From NCBI GenBank assembly GCA_002431395.1, contig DJEU01000065.1:62001-126000 (forward strand): a DNA stretch of 64,000 nt, in the 5' to 3' direction. The stretch is from Lachnoclostridium sp. UBA5890 (GTDB lineage: Bacteria > Bacillota > Clostridia > Lachnospirales > Lachnospiraceae). The position numbers were made by a program, and so were the translations under genes. Every line of letters begins with the position of its first letter. The first letter of the stretch is position 1. Of this stretch, positions 1 through 9,651 are shown piece after piece. Under the pieces are notes generated by a model. The model did no database searches. It saw only the letters and a program-made list of their open reading frames with translations, and was not told the origin of the DNA.

Positions 1-2624
1 ATCTGTACATTAATCTCATTATCATCCACAAGAAGTGCTCTTTTCCCGATATAGCGATGTTCGCGGTATGTTTCCATCGAATTTTTTCCTTTTGGAGAGG
101 TCTCATCAAATATCGCCTGAAATGTCGCTGACAATTTGGATTTAAAAATCGGCTTGGAGATAAAAGCATCTACTCCTGCCTCTCTTGCCTCATGCTCAAT
201 CTCACTCCAGTCGAAAGCAGAAATGATAATTACCGGTATTTCCTCTCCAACGGCTTTTCGAATCTCTCTTGCCGTCTCGATTCCGTTCATATCCGGCATC
301 TTCCAATCAATGATCACCGCTTGAAACTCGTCGCCCTCTTCCTTTTGCTGAATCACACTCTGCACAGCCTCTCTGCCGGAAAGCACCCATCTGCTCTTCA
401 TGCCAAGGCTTTCTAACATATTGCACACGCTGACACATGCCACCTCTTCATCATCGACGACAAGAACATGCAAATCCGCAAGACACTCCTGTTTCACATC
501 CTCGGTTTCCTGCAGTTTCAGTAAAACCGTAACCGTAAAACGGGAACCACGGTTTAATTCACTCTCTACCGTGATTTCTCCGCCCATCATCTGCACGACA
601 TTTTTAACGATCGACATACCAAGTCCGGTTCCCTGAACCTTATCAATACGGCTGTCTTCCGCGCGCTCAAATGGCTCAAAGATACGCTGCAAAAATTCTT
701 CACTCATTCCAATTCCTGTATCTTCAATTACAAATTGGAAGCATCCTGTCCGCGTCATTCTCGTCTTTTTTTCGCAAATATTTACTCGGATCGCGCCACC
801 CTCTGGAGTATACTTGACTGCATTACTCATAATATTGGTTATGATCTTCTGAACATACAAGCTGTCTCCGATCACATTTTCATGTTTGATATCTTCGATC
901 AGAATGGACAATTCCTGATTTTTTTCTTCCACGGAAGGATGGATCATTTCCAGTGTTGTCTCTAGCAGATCGGAAAGATTAAATTCCTCCTCTGCCAGCG
1001 TCAGATGACCGGCCTCAATCCGTGACATATCCAAAACTTCATTAATCAGAGCCAACAAATGACGGCTCGAAACGGTAATCTTTTTCAGGCAGTCCTCCAC
1101 ACGTTCCCGTTCCTCAATATGACTTCCGGCAAGTGCGGTCATTCCAATAATCGCATTCATTGGTGTGCGGATATCATGCGACATTTTAGACAGGAAATCA
1201 CTCTTTGCCCGGCTGGCATTTTCTGCTACTTGATACGCCTCCCGCAAGGCATCCTTACTGCGCATCTCATCCATTTTAATCTTTGTTTTATCCTGGGATG
1301 CCAGAAGAACTTTTGAAGCCTCCCCATCTTTCCTCTCCATACAGAGAACAGCGAGGTTTGTCCAACGATAATCCGTCCCCTCAAATTCTTCCGAATATTC
1401 ATACATTAAATTGTCTTTGTTTTTCAATGCTTCCTTCAAATGGTCAATGGAAAAATAGTGATCCATAGATAATTTTTTCTCCCCGGAATCATAACACTCA
1501 CAAAATACCTTTTCTACAATATCATGATAATTTCCCTGCTTTTCTACACCAGGCAAGTTTACATTTTCTCCCTCTGTGATATATTCGTACCAATCTTTAT
1601 CAAGATCTACCAGCATAAAACGGTCAAACATTCTCGTGATCGCACCGACCATTCCGGTAACCGATTTTCTTTGCTGCTCCGTTTTCCACCACCTGTGACG
1701 CGCCAAAATAATGATTGCCACAACATAAATCAAAAACAACGCAAACAATGTGCCTGCCATCTTCATATTATCTGTATTCGCATCTCCACGGATTTCTTCG
1801 ATTGCTTTTACCGGGAACATCTGCAAAACCGTCAGATCACAATTTTTCATTCCCATCATATAAGCCTGCGTATCCCCATGGTCTGTGTGAAATACAAAAC
1901 CATACGCCTCCACATCATTCATATGACGAATCAATTCTTTTTTCGTAGTTCCCTCTATCGATCTGCTGTCATTAAAATATTCTTCCATCGAAGCGGCTTT
2001 TCCGGTATCTACCGTACTTGCAATAATCTGACCGTTTTGATCGCACAAAAAAACTTGCGAATCGTATCCAAAATACTTTGTTGTCAGCATATCCTCCAAT
2101 GTTCCATCATTAAAATACCCTAACAGCGCCCCAAATACTGTTCCATTATCCTTGACAGGCGCATAAAAGCAAAGCTGGTTTGTCGCACTTTCATTATATA
2201 CAAAAGCCGTTCCTATGCCAATATTTCCTTTCATTGCCTCTGCAAAATTCGGACTGTCTGTAAAATTATAATAATGCCCATTTCCATCAAATCCCCATCC
2301 CGTTTTATCCACAAAAACAAGACGGTCAAACCACACTTCTTCCGTCAGACGCTTAATATCTTTGCTGGTAATATTTTCCTCTTTTTTCTCAATTTCTCCA
2401 TATAATTTGCCAATGGAGTCAAGACTCATTTTGCCGCTGGAAAATATTCCCTCTAACGTTTCTGTGTTTTGAACCGTCCCATTTTTTATATATTCTTCAG
2501 TCAACCGCTCTACACGATCGTTTGTATCTTCAAAATTCATTATGATCATCAATGCTACTGCAAGGAGCAGCACACCAATAGACAACGCTGTTATAAATGT
2601 TCGAAAATGTATTTTTTTACGCAT
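1..2624 (-). CDS. Hybrid sensor histidine kinase with two receiver domains (partial at window edge)
   Basis: Membrane hybrid histidine kinase. I read it from an ATG at 2624 with GGAG seven bases upstream, and it stays open to the window edge (at least 874 residues; the C-terminus is missing). A first membrane helix lies at about residues 8-30, an extracellular sensor region of roughly 250 residues follows, and a second helix sits at about 287-308. The H-box SHDIRTPMNAIIG has its phospho-acceptor at His483. The ATPase motifs DTGIGM and GTGLGM follow. A first receiver domain begins near residue 717 with acceptor Asp773 in IIDWKMP, and a second begins near residue 860 (ALLVDDNE) before the edge. 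The extracellular part looks Cache-like, but its ligand cannot be inferred. It has its own promoter and is separate from the upstream ABC operon. Confidence 0.9.
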   Translation of the reverse strand, partial: MRKKIHFRTFITALSIGVLLLAVALMIIMNFEDTNDRVERLTEEYIKNGTVQNTETLEGIFSSGKMSLDSIGKLYGEIEKKEENITSKDIKRLTEEVWFDRLVFVDKTGWGFDGNGHYYNFTDSPNFAEAMKGNIGIGTAFVYNESATNQLCFYAPVKDNGTVFGALLGYFNDGTLEDMLTTKYFGYDSQVFLCDQNGQIIASTVDTGKAASMEEYFNDSRSIEGTTKKELIRHMNDVEAYGFVFHTDHGDTQAYMMGMKNCDLTVLQMFPVKAIEEIRGDANTDNMKMAGTLFALFLIYVVAIIILARHRWWKTEQQRKSVTGMVGAITRMFDRFMLVDLDKDWYEYITEGENVNLPGVEKQGNYHDIVEKVFCECYDSGEKKLSMDHYFSIDHLKEALKNKDNLMYEYSEEFEGTDYRWTNLAVLCMERKDGEASKVLLASQDKTKIKMDEMRSKDALREAYQVAENASRAKSDFLSKMSHDIRTPMNAIIGMTALAGSHIEERERVEDCLKKITVSSRHLLALINEVLDMSRIEAGHLTLAEEEFNLSDLLETTLEMIHPSVEEKNQELSILIEDIKHENVIGDSLYVQKIITNIMSNAVKYTPEGGAIRVNICEKKTRMTRTGCFQFVIEDTGIGMSEEFLQRIFEPFERAEDSRIDKVQGTGLGMSIVKNVVQMMGGEITVESELNRGSRFTVTVLLKLQETEDVKQECLADLHVLVVDDEEVACVSVCNMLESLGMKSRWVLSGREAVQSVIQQKEEGDEFQAVIIDWKMPDMNGIETAREIRKAVGEEIPVIIISAFDWSEIEHEAREAGVDAFISKPIFKSKLSATFQAIFDETSPKGKNSMETYREHRYIGKRALLVDDNEINVQ

Positions 2625-2665
2625 TAAAAAGCTCCTTTAGTTTTTATCCTTTTCTCTCGAAAATT

Positions 2666-2695
2666 ATTATACCTTGAACGCTTTTATAATGTCAA
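2666..2695 (-). promoter_or_regulatory. Sigma-A type promoter of the hybrid kinase gene
   Basis: On the minus strand TTGACA (2695-2690) is followed after 18 bases by TATAAT (2671-2666). It is placed about 40 bases before the start at 2624 and shortly after the stop of the ABC permease gene at 2707. Both hexamers match consensus exactly. Confidence 0.75.
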
Positions 2696-2706
2696 TAAAA
2701 TCCATC

Positions 2707-4311
2707 TTATAATACAGTAAACTTTTCCGACCCTTTTCGTTTGAGCCAGATATAAAATATACCGGTAATCACCGCAAAAACTATTGTTATCAAAAGCAAG
2801 TATCCCGGTGCCCCTATTTTCTTTCCCGCTGCGAAATAGAGAGCTGCCATTCCTGCTCCCAGTGCCCATCCTCCAAACATGGAAATCACCACTCCAAGAC
2901 TCTGTTTGATTGGTGCCAGTTCATTCGTCCATGTGAGATTTGGCATATTGATTCCAAGAAAAAGTCCAAACACAGTCATCATCCCGGTAAATACAAGTGG
3001 AAGCACAAGGATAAACAGCGTCTTAACAATATCCATGCGAAGACAGACCGCTAGACAAATTTCACAGAAAAGAGCCGGAATCCCTGTCAACACAAACTGA
3101 ACCCCTAGTTTGGCGCGGAGAATGTTCCACGGTTTTACCGGCAATGACTGCAAAATCCACAAATTCTTTCCTTCCAGTGAAACAGAAGGTACCACCATAT
3201 CATTCATTGCCGCCACAAGACATACTGCTGTTATAACGATCACCACAATATATCCTTCTATTTCTTCTCCTGCAAAAAACTGGGAAATCGTCTGCAATAC
3301 CGTCTGCCCTTTTATCAACGCCGCGATTCCAAGAATTGGAAGAAAGATCGTCCCAAGTCCACAATTCAGCATATAATTCGGGCTTGATGTAAACCGTTTG
3401 AACTCTTTCGCAAGAAGCGCACCAAATTCATTTTTTCTTTTCTCGCGTTTTTCACGATAAACAGCCTTTCCAGCCTTGCCGGAAGCGGTTGCAATGCGGA
3501 TAAAACTACCCGCAAGCAGGCGGAATGTAAAAACAGCCACCACCGCAATACCAATCGTAAAAACGAGCATTGCACCCGCATCCCCTTCCCCAACTCTTCC
3601 AAAAAGATAAAGAGGATAGGCCCGGTCTTTTACTTTATCTCCATAAATCAATGCATTTTTCAGCAGATCCTGAATCAATTCCTGCGCTTTGAAATAGACC
3701 AAATAATAAAGTCCGAAAAACACCAAAGAAAGCAGCACTGTAATGAAGCTTTTGTTTTTTAATTTCAGGCTTATTTTCGCCACGCACCACCCCAGTACAC
3801 ATGATAAAATAAGTACAATAACAGAAATGTGCAGGATCAAAAGAATCGAGCCCGCAATCGCAGCTGGTGTAACGTCCGTCACTACCCAATATACAATTGC
3901 TGCCGGCACGATAACAACTGCCGAATACATCAATCCCATAAGATAAACACCCATAAGTCTTGCCGCCAGTATGCTGTGTACCGGGATCGGCATGGACAAA
4001 AGGAGATCATTGTCCTTTGAAAGATACAATCCGGAAAAAGTATTAAATACACTTCCAAATGCTCCTAACGCAATCGCAATCATACCCATAATCAGGAAAT
4101 ACAACCAGCTCATATTTACCAGTGAAAACGGTTTACACAATTGTACCGCTAAAAAGGTAAATAAGCCTCCTACAACACCAACCATAAGAATCACGTACAT
4201 CAACAGAAAAAGAATCGTCGAAATCTTGGAACGTTTTTTATTCTTTTTCGCATCATAAAAATAACTGCGGAAAATCTCTGCCATCTGTTTTTTCACTAAG
4301 ATTCCAAACAT
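2707..4311 (-). CDS. ABC transporter membrane permease (ABC-2-type exporter subunit)
   Basis: A 534-residue polytopic membrane protein with a basic cytoplasmic start (KKNKKRSK) and about twelve hydrophobic segments in two blocks, separated by a charged cytoplasmic stretch near residues 285-310 (REKREKRKNEF). Its start codon overlaps the stop of the ATPase gene by one base (TAATG), so the two are translationally coupled and form one transporter. The substrate is unknown; large permeases of this type in Firmicutes are usually exporters. It is the last gene of the kinase/regulator/ABC operon. No periplasmic binding protein is nearby, which fits export. Confidence 0.8.
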   Translation of the reverse strand: MFGILVKKQMAEIFRSYFYDAKKNKKRSKISTILFLLMYVILMVGVVGGLFTFLAVQLCKPFSLVNMSWLYFLIMGMIAIALGAFGSVFNTFSGLYLSKDNDLLLSMPIPVHSILAARLMGVYLMGLMYSAVVIVPAAIVYWVVTDVTPAAIAGSILLILHISVIVLILSCVLGWCVAKISLKLKNKSFITVLLSLVFFGLYYLVYFKAQELIQDLLKNALIYGDKVKDRAYPLYLFGRVGEGDAGAMLVFTIGIAVVAVFTFRLLAGSFIRIATASGKAGKAVYREKREKRKNEFGALLAKEFKRFTSSPNYMLNCGLGTIFLPILGIAALIKGQTVLQTISQFFAGEEIEGYIVVIVITAVCLVAAMNDMVVPSVSLEGKNLWILQSLPVKPWNILRAKLGVQFVLTGIPALFCEICLAVCLRMDIVKTLFILVLPLVFTGMMTVFGLFLGINMPNLTWTNELAPIKQSLGVVISMFGGWALGAGMAALYFAAGKKIGAPGYLLLITIVFAVITGIFYIWLKRKGSEKFTVL

Positions 4312-5018
4312 TATTCTCCCTCCAATTCCAGGAAAACTTCTTCCAGACTATCGTCTCCTTTTACTTCTTCCATCGTACCGGAGCGAATCAATTTTCCGTT
4401 TTTAATGATTGCCACTTTATCACAGAGTTTCTCTGCCACTTCCAATACATGTGTTGAGAAAAAGATAGCACCTCCCTCATCACAGACTTCCCTCATCATT
4501 TCTTTCAGTATATGGGACGCTTTCGGATCCAAACCGACAAAAGGTTCATCCATAATGATCAATTCCGGCTTATGAATCCATGCCGCAATGATTGCCAATT
4601 TCTGTTTCATTCCATGAGAATACGCGGCGATCGGCTGCGCCAGATCCGAGGTGATTTCAAACAGATCGGCATACTTATGGATACGCTCCTGTCTCGTCTG
4701 CTCATCCACACCAAAAATATCCGCAATAAAATGAAGATATTTAATTCCTGTCATAAATTCATATAGGTCTGGATTATCCGGAATATACGCAATCTTCTTT
4801 TTACATACAAGCGGTTTTTCGCGAATAGAATCCCCATCGATTTGGATTTCTCCTTCCTCAAACTGTAAAATTCCGACAATTGACTTCAGTGTCGTCGTTT
4901 TTCCCGCTCCGTTATGCCCGATAAATCCATAAATCTCCCCTTTCTGAATATGCAGGGACAAATCTTCCACTGCTGTTTTTTCTCCGTACTTTTTTGTTAA
5001 ATGCTCTATTTTTAACAT
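4311..5018 (-). CDS. ABC transporter ATP-binding protein
   Basis: A 235-residue ABC ATPase, the motor for the permease encoded immediately downstream. Walker A GHNGAGKTT lies at residues 34-42, a variant signature SHGMKQ at 134-139, Walker B LIIMDE at 153-158 and the switch histidine at 190. The length is typical of single-domain ATPases of ABC-2 exporters. The start is 15 bases after the stop of the AraC-type regulator, so this is the third gene of the operon. The substrate cannot be told from sequence. Confidence 0.9.
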   Translation of the reverse strand: MLKIEHLTKKYGEKTAVEDLSLHIQKGEIYGFIGHNGAGKTTTLKSIVGILQFEEGEIQIDGDSIREKPLVCKKKIAYIPDNPDLYEFMTGIKYLHFIADIFGVDEQTRQERIHKYADLFEITSDLAQPIAAYSHGMKQKLAIIAAWIHKPELIIMDEPFVGLDPKASHILKEMMREVCDEGGAIFFSTHVLEVAEKLCDKVAIIKNGKLIRSGTMEEVKGDDSLEEVFLELEGE

Positions 5019-5033
5019 TTTTTCACTCTCCTC

Positions 5034-5771
5034 TTATTCATTTAAAAACTCCCGCCGGTATTGCGACGGTGTCATGCCTTCTTTTTTCTTAAAAGCTTTT
5101 GTAAAAACACGATAATCCCCATACCCGGACCGTTCCGAAATTTCCGCCACAGAAGCAGCTGTCGTAACAAGTAATTTCTTTGCCTGCTCCATCCGGATAT
5201 TTGTGAGATAAGACAAGAAATTAACTCCTATTTCACTCTTAAACAATTGGCTGATATAAGCACTGCTGAGATGAAATTTCTCTGCCAGTACATTTAATGT
5301 TATTTCTTCTTCTAAATGTTCCTGCATATACCGGATGACTCCGGCGATCACGCGTTCCTCTTCTTTTCCCGAGTCCTTTGCCGCCGATTTCTCATATAAA
5401 GAAATTTTCAAATGATCGATACACGAACCAAATTCCTCATAATTAACCGGTTTCAATATATAATCTGTGATTCTGAGCCGTAACGCTTCCCTGCAATATT
5501 CGAAGTCGTCATACCCAGACACAATGACAAATGCCATATCTGGATATTTCAACCGGCTCATCTGAATAATCTTCAATCCATTCAAAATCGGAATATTGAT
5601 ATCCATGATCACAATATCCGGTTTGTTCAGATCAATCTGAGTCATCGCCTCCATCCCATCTCCTGCTTCTCCAATGACCTCGCAGTCATGTGCCTCCCAG
5701 TCAAAAAGTTTTTTAAATCCTTCCCGTATCATAATCTCATCATCTACGAGCAACACCCGAAGTCTTCTCAT
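5034..5771 (-). CDS. Response regulator, receiver plus AraC-type DNA-binding domain (YesN-like)
   Basis: A 245-residue two-component regulator. The receiver domain (1-120) has the acidic pair Asp10-Asp11, acceptor Asp57 in VIMDINIP and the conserved lysine in YILKP. A linker leads to an AraC-family double helix-turn-helix at about 146-243, ending in the family signature SGYGDYRVFTKAFKKKEGMT. I start at the ATG whose first bases overlap the kinase stop as ATGA. A GTG six codons upstream is possible but has no better ribosome site. Pairing with a LytS/YesM-type kinase is the usual YesMN arrangement. The adjacent ABC genes are the obvious candidate targets. Confidence 0.9.
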   Translation of the reverse strand: MRRLRVLLVDDEIMIREGFKKLFDWEAHDCEVIGEAGDGMEAMTQIDLNKPDIVIMDINIPILNGLKIIQMSRLKYPDMAFVIVSGYDDFEYCREALRLRITDYILKPVNYEEFGSCIDHLKISLYEKSAAKDSGKEEERVIAGVIRYMQEHLEEEITLNVLAEKFHLSSAYISQLFKSEIGVNFLSYLTNIRMEQAKKLLVTTAASVAEISERSGYGDYRVFTKAFKKKEGMTPSQYRREFLNE

Positions 5772-7069
5772 TTTTTCACCCCTTTCCACGGCAGTTCGAT
5801 GTGAGCGGTAATACCGCCTTCCTCATTTTCGGTATAATTTAATCCATATTCCTTTCCACACAACAATTTGATGCGCTTTTGCACATTCAAAATACCAATG
5901 CTGTTTCCTTCCAGTTTCTGAGGTTCTTTGGCGTAATGCACAAGCAGTTGCTCAATGCTTTCCCTTTTCCCCTCTCCAAAACCGCTTCCGCTGTCATTTA
6001 CAGAAATTTCCATCCCCTTTTCCGTCTTTTGTGCAGAAATTGTAATTTTCCCAATATAGCCTTTATTTTTCAATCCATGCAGCAATGCATTTTCAACCAT
6101 CGGCTGCAAAATGAAATTCGGTACCTCTGCGTCCCCAAGATCGGGATCAATATCATACCGGCAATTCAATTTTGGATAGCGGTAACACATCAGATCCATA
6201 TAAGCTTCCAAAAGCTGCAATTCATCATCCAATGTCACCATCTGTCTGTCCACTTTTACACTAAGACGAAAAAAACCTGCCAGCTTCATCAACAGATCTG
6301 CCACTTTTTTATCCCCGTCGAGCTGCGCCTGAATTCGGATCGTATCCAATGTATTATATAAAAAATGCGGATTGACCTGGCTTTTTAAATAAAGCATCGA
6401 CATTTTCTGTTCATTTAGTTCCGCGCGCAGAGCATCCGGATTTTCCAATGTCAGATAAAAGGAAAGCGTCATCAGTGAAATTCCCATCCCGCTGATCAAC
6501 CATGTATGATGAAATCCCTGCAAAGCGCATATGGTAAATTCTACCAAGAGTGCAATTCCGATGGCCGCCTTTTTTTTCGGATAAATCTGCTTCCAATTAC
6601 TAATTAAAAGCAATCCGCATAAAATAAGATACACGGCCACGCTTGCGTAACTGACAATCTCATATCCGCCTGCTGAATAATTGCCCGCCGGTGTCTCGAC
6701 ATAACTGACCGGGAGCACGCAGGCCCCAATCTCTGCCAGAATCAAAAAGGCTTTTGCCGCCATATCCATTTTCCGTCTCTTTCCGGTTTCCTCTTCAATC
6801 AATATGGCAATATATTGATAAAACAAATACACTACCAATGCCATACTTCCTACAAAGAGCCGATGCAGCACTTGATTCAAAAGAATCGGTACTTCCGCCA
6901 AATGATTGACTGTATAAAGAGTCGCCGCATCAAGTACAAGATGAACCAGCACCACTACCAATAATATGGAAAACACTTTGTGTAATTGCGATTTCTTTCG
7001 TTCTGCCGAAAAATACATCACCGCCACAAAAGCAAGGATCAATATCAATGCAATTTCCATTCGAAGCAT
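5768..7069 (-). CDS. Sensor histidine kinase, LytS/YesM type
   Basis: A 433-residue membrane kinase that would phosphorylate the AraC-type regulator encoded next. The first 200 or so residues hold about six to seven hydrophobic helices. A His_kinase domain follows with QVNPHFLYNTLDTI (His235 is the phospho-acceptor), then a GHKL ATPase with NALLHGLKNKG, NDSGSGFG and GNSIGILNVQKR. I moved the start 11 codons into the open frame because AGGAGG lies eight bases before this ATG and nothing resembling a ribosome site precedes the earlier one. Unlike YesM it has no large extracellular loop, so it may sense a membrane-associated signal. Confidence 0.88.
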   Translation of the reverse strand: MLRMEIALILILAFVAVMYFSAERKKSQLHKVFSILLVVVLVHLVLDAATLYTVNHLAEVPILLNQVLHRLFVGSMALVVYLFYQYIAILIEEETGKRRKMDMAAKAFLILAEIGACVLPVSYVETPAGNYSAGGYEIVSYASVAVYLILCGLLLISNWKQIYPKKKAAIGIALLVEFTICALQGFHHTWLISGMGISLMTLSFYLTLENPDALRAELNEQKMSMLYLKSQVNPHFLYNTLDTIRIQAQLDGDKKVADLLMKLAGFFRLSVKVDRQMVTLDDELQLLEAYMDLMCYRYPKLNCRYDIDPDLGDAEVPNFILQPMVENALLHGLKNKGYIGKITISAQKTEKGMEISVNDSGSGFGEGKRESIEQLLVHYAKEPQKLEGNSIGILNVQKRIKLLCGKEYGLNYTENEEGGITAHIELPWKGVKK

Positions 7070-7157
7070 TTTGCACTTCCTCCTTTGCTTCTTATTGTAC
7101 ACGATATTGATCCTTATGAATAGGTCTATATTTAAGATAAATGTGTCTTTTTTTATG

Positions 7158-9338
7158 TTAATCTCTTATCACTTTGTCAAGACATCCATGTGCTTCACAC
7201 GTTGTATCGGTTATCATTCCCTGTGCATCAATGAAAGTTCTTCTTTCATTGGCGTCTTTATAAATCACAGATTCATGCGCTGCCGCACTCGGGTTACTGC
7301 TGTATGAACCCCTGACCAGCCAAACGCCTTCTCCTTCTGCCACGGTCTTGGTATCCGCATCATACAAATACGGCAGTCCCAGATCCTCTGTCGCTGCCCG
7401 CTCGACAATATCTACTCCGACACACGTCGTAAGACCTCCCTGCAGATCCATAATACGGTTTAATGTCGGCATTGTAAACATATAATAATACAGTTGGATC
7501 CCATCCACCGAAAAAGCATTCCAAAATGTCGGATTGGTCTCTTTTTTGGTAGAACCGCTTCCCGGATAATGTGTTGTCGTGCTGATATATTCTGCAAGTG
7601 CGTTCAATTTTTGAAGCACGGTCATGTCCTCTGTCCAAATCTTTGCTTCCACCTTATGACGTGCCTGCGCATAATATTCTTCATCAAGATAATTTTCCTG
7701 TGCATCATAAGGCTTCGTCGCAATGTAAATCACATCATATAATTTGTCATCGCGGTATGCCTTCACTTTACATACACGCACTCCTTCTCCTACCGTTACC
7801 GTGATCTTTCTTGCACTGAGCCGGTCATTTTTCAGATCTCCCAACGGCTGATCTGCACAAGGTCCTACAATCGGATCTCTTCCATAGTTATAGCGGTTTC
7901 GAAGTTCTTTCGTCGAATTTTCCACCTGGAAAGCAAGGGTTTCCGTATCCTTGCCAAGCCACTCAAATGCCTTACGATACGCGGAAGGGGTCGCATCTTC
8001 TACTTCAAAGCGCATATGTTCATCCAGCCATTTATTACTGGCATCACTTTCGAATGTAATGTCAAAAGAACCTTTTCCATTTTCAACGGTAACGCCTTTC
8101 AACTCTGACTTATACGTATCTCCTTCTGCATAAGTGCTCGGGGAAAAACCTCCCTCCGGACTTTCTTCATCACAAATGGTCAATGTTCCCAAGCTGTAGT
8201 CCGTCGCCAAATAATTCTCACTTTCCTCGATCTTTACATTGATTTCTACGATACCTGCCTTTACCGCAACCAATTCTCCGTTTTCGTTTACCTTCGTATA
8301 CTGATCCGTCGGCTCCTCTTTGTTCAGCCGATAAACCTCATAGGTACATTTTCCTTCCGGTTTTTGATCAAACACGATTGGAAGCGGCTGTCCCACAATT
8401 GCTTCCTCTTCCCCATAATATGCCATTTTCGGCATCGCCTTGTCAATTTCAAATGTTTCCGTCAGCTCCCCGGTATATTTTCCTATACCTTTTACATGAA
8501 CAGATGCCATACCTGCATTAACATTATTCTCGTAACTTACTGTAAAATCCGTACCCTGAACCAGATTCTCACCGGAGTCGGCTATTACAGAAATCTCCGG
8601 ACATTTTGCCTGTCCGTCATAAATGCAGAAATAACCGGTATACACTCTGACCAAAAATCCACTGATATCAATCGGAGTCTGGTCCTCGCCGGTATTTTCA
8701 CCATTATTCCCCTGATTACCATTCGGATCTTTTTCCGAACTGCCGCCGGTTGACCCATTATTTCCTGTAGAACTGTTATCTCCGGCAGACGTATTATTGT
8801 TTGAAGAATCACTGCTGCCAGCAGACGAATTTTGATTCTGACGAAGGAGTTCTTCCCACAACTCTCGGATCAAATCTTCCTCTGTCCGTGGATATGTCTT
8901 CGTACGGCTCGTATCTGTTGCCGTATCCTCTGCCTCTGTTGTCTCCGTTGAAGTTTTCACTCCTGTCACTGAAATCTTCTTTTTGCTGCTCCATGCACTA
9001 TATTTTTTCTTCTTTTTCTCTGTGACAAAACTCCTTACGCGCACATAATACGTGGCCGCTTTCAGTTTTTTAAACGTAACCGATTTAACCGTTCCCTTTA
9101 CCACTTTACTCCGTACATTCTTTTTAAATTTCTTATCTATACTTACCTGAATCTGCGCCTTCGCCTGTTTTGGTACTTTCTTATATAAAACCTTTAATTT
9201 GCCGGCACTTTCGGATGTCACTTGCTTTATCTCCGGTTTTGCCAATTTGCCTTTTGCCTCCGCCGGCATAACCAGTCCCGAAAACGTCATTGCTGCCACA
9301 AGCACTCCCGCCATCCATCTTTTTATTGTTTTTTTCAT
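7158..9338 (-). CDS. Secreted transglutaminase-like cysteine enzyme with Ig/FN3-like modules
   Basis: A 726-residue exported protein. A signal peptide covers about residues 1-29 (cleavage near PAEAKG). A fibronectin-like module follows (YYVRVRSF near residue 90), then a Ser/Asn/Gly-rich flexible linker around 165-210, then Ig-like repeats. The C-terminal domain has a transglutaminase-fold triad: Cys639 in GLTTCVG, His688 in AAHESV and Asp704 in FIDAQG, so the enzyme looks intact. The substrate could be protein cross-links, peptide bonds in the wall or an unknown amide. Start chosen at the ATG nine bases after GGAGG; an in-frame ATG directly abutting GGAGG is too close. No sorting signal is visible. 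Confidence 0.82.
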   Translation of the reverse strand: MKKTIKRWMAGVLVAAMTFSGLVMPAEAKGKLAKPEIKQVTSESAGKLKVLYKKVPKQAKAQIQVSIDKKFKKNVRSKVVKGTVKSVTFKKLKAATYYVRVRSFVTEKKKKKYSAWSSKKKISVTGVKTSTETTEAEDTATDTSRTKTYPRTEEDLIRELWEELLRQNQNSSAGSSDSSNNNTSAGDNSSTGNNGSTGGSSEKDPNGNQGNNGENTGEDQTPIDISGFLVRVYTGYFCIYDGQAKCPEISVIADSGENLVQGTDFTVSYENNVNAGMASVHVKGIGKYTGELTETFEIDKAMPKMAYYGEEEAIVGQPLPIVFDQKPEGKCTYEVYRLNKEEPTDQYTKVNENGELVAVKAGIVEINVKIEESENYLATDYSLGTLTICDEESPEGGFSPSTYAEGDTYKSELKGVTVENGKGSFDITFESDASNKWLDEHMRFEVEDATPSAYRKAFEWLGKDTETLAFQVENSTKELRNRYNYGRDPIVGPCADQPLGDLKNDRLSARKITVTVGEGVRVCKVKAYRDDKLYDVIYIATKPYDAQENYLDEEYYAQARHKVEAKIWTEDMTVLQKLNALAEYISTTTHYPGSGSTKKETNPTFWNAFSVDGIQLYYYMFTMPTLNRIMDLQGGLTTCVGVDIVERAATEDLGLPYLYDADTKTVAEGEGVWLVRGSYSSNPSAAAHESVIYKDANERRTFIDAQGMITDTTCEAHGCLDKVIRD

Positions 9339-9347
9339 TATGATCAT

Positions 9348-9650
9348 CCTCCATTGGTGAAATTATTTTACCATACATGGAAATGTGTTGCAAGAGAGGG
9401 AAAAGGATGACAAACTAACAATACCCCAAAAAGTTTTCTAACCTACTATAATGGTAAGTTAGGAAACTTTTTCTTTATCCTCTTTTTTTACCAAACGTAC
9501 TTTTTCAGTGTTTAAGCGCATCAATATTTTTCTTCTCATAACGTTCAAACACATTTGCACACTTCTTGAACATATAATCCCATTTTATTGTAAAAATTTG
9601 TTATGCTTTGATTGTTGATTCGTTATGACACGAAATGGAAAGGGGCACAC
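9348..9650. other. Intergenic region before the Agr locus
   Basis: Roughly 300 bases without a convincing gene. It contains the bidirectional hairpin at 9428-9472, an inverted repeat GTTCAA-17-TTGAAC at 9543-9571 that could bind a regulator, and a possible extended -10 (TGTTATGCT) around 9599-9607 preceding the small ORF at 9652. The inverted repeat is only six bases per arm and may be chance. Confidence 0.4.
9428..9472. terminator. Hairpin with T-rich flank between the transglutaminase-like gene and the Agr locus
   Basis: AAAAAGTTTTCTAAC (9428-9442) pairs with GTTAGGAAACTTTTT (9458-9472): 15 base pairs with one G-U wobble and a 15-base loop. Thymine-rich sequence follows on the plus strand. 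It lies upstream of two divergently arranged units, so it may insulate them rather than end a known transcript. Confidence 0.5.
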
Positions 9651-9651
9651 T

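Noticed and set aside
1524..2123. 199-residue open frame on the plus strand
   Set aside because: It is antisense to the hybrid kinase, lacks a ribosome site, and has low-complexity, Cys/His-rich translated sequence typical of antisense shadows.
9543..9571. AgrA-type binding site upstream of the agrB unit
   Set aside because: Only an inverted repeat of six bases per arm was seen, not the direct repeats AgrA binds; too weak for a site call and mentioned only in the region entry.
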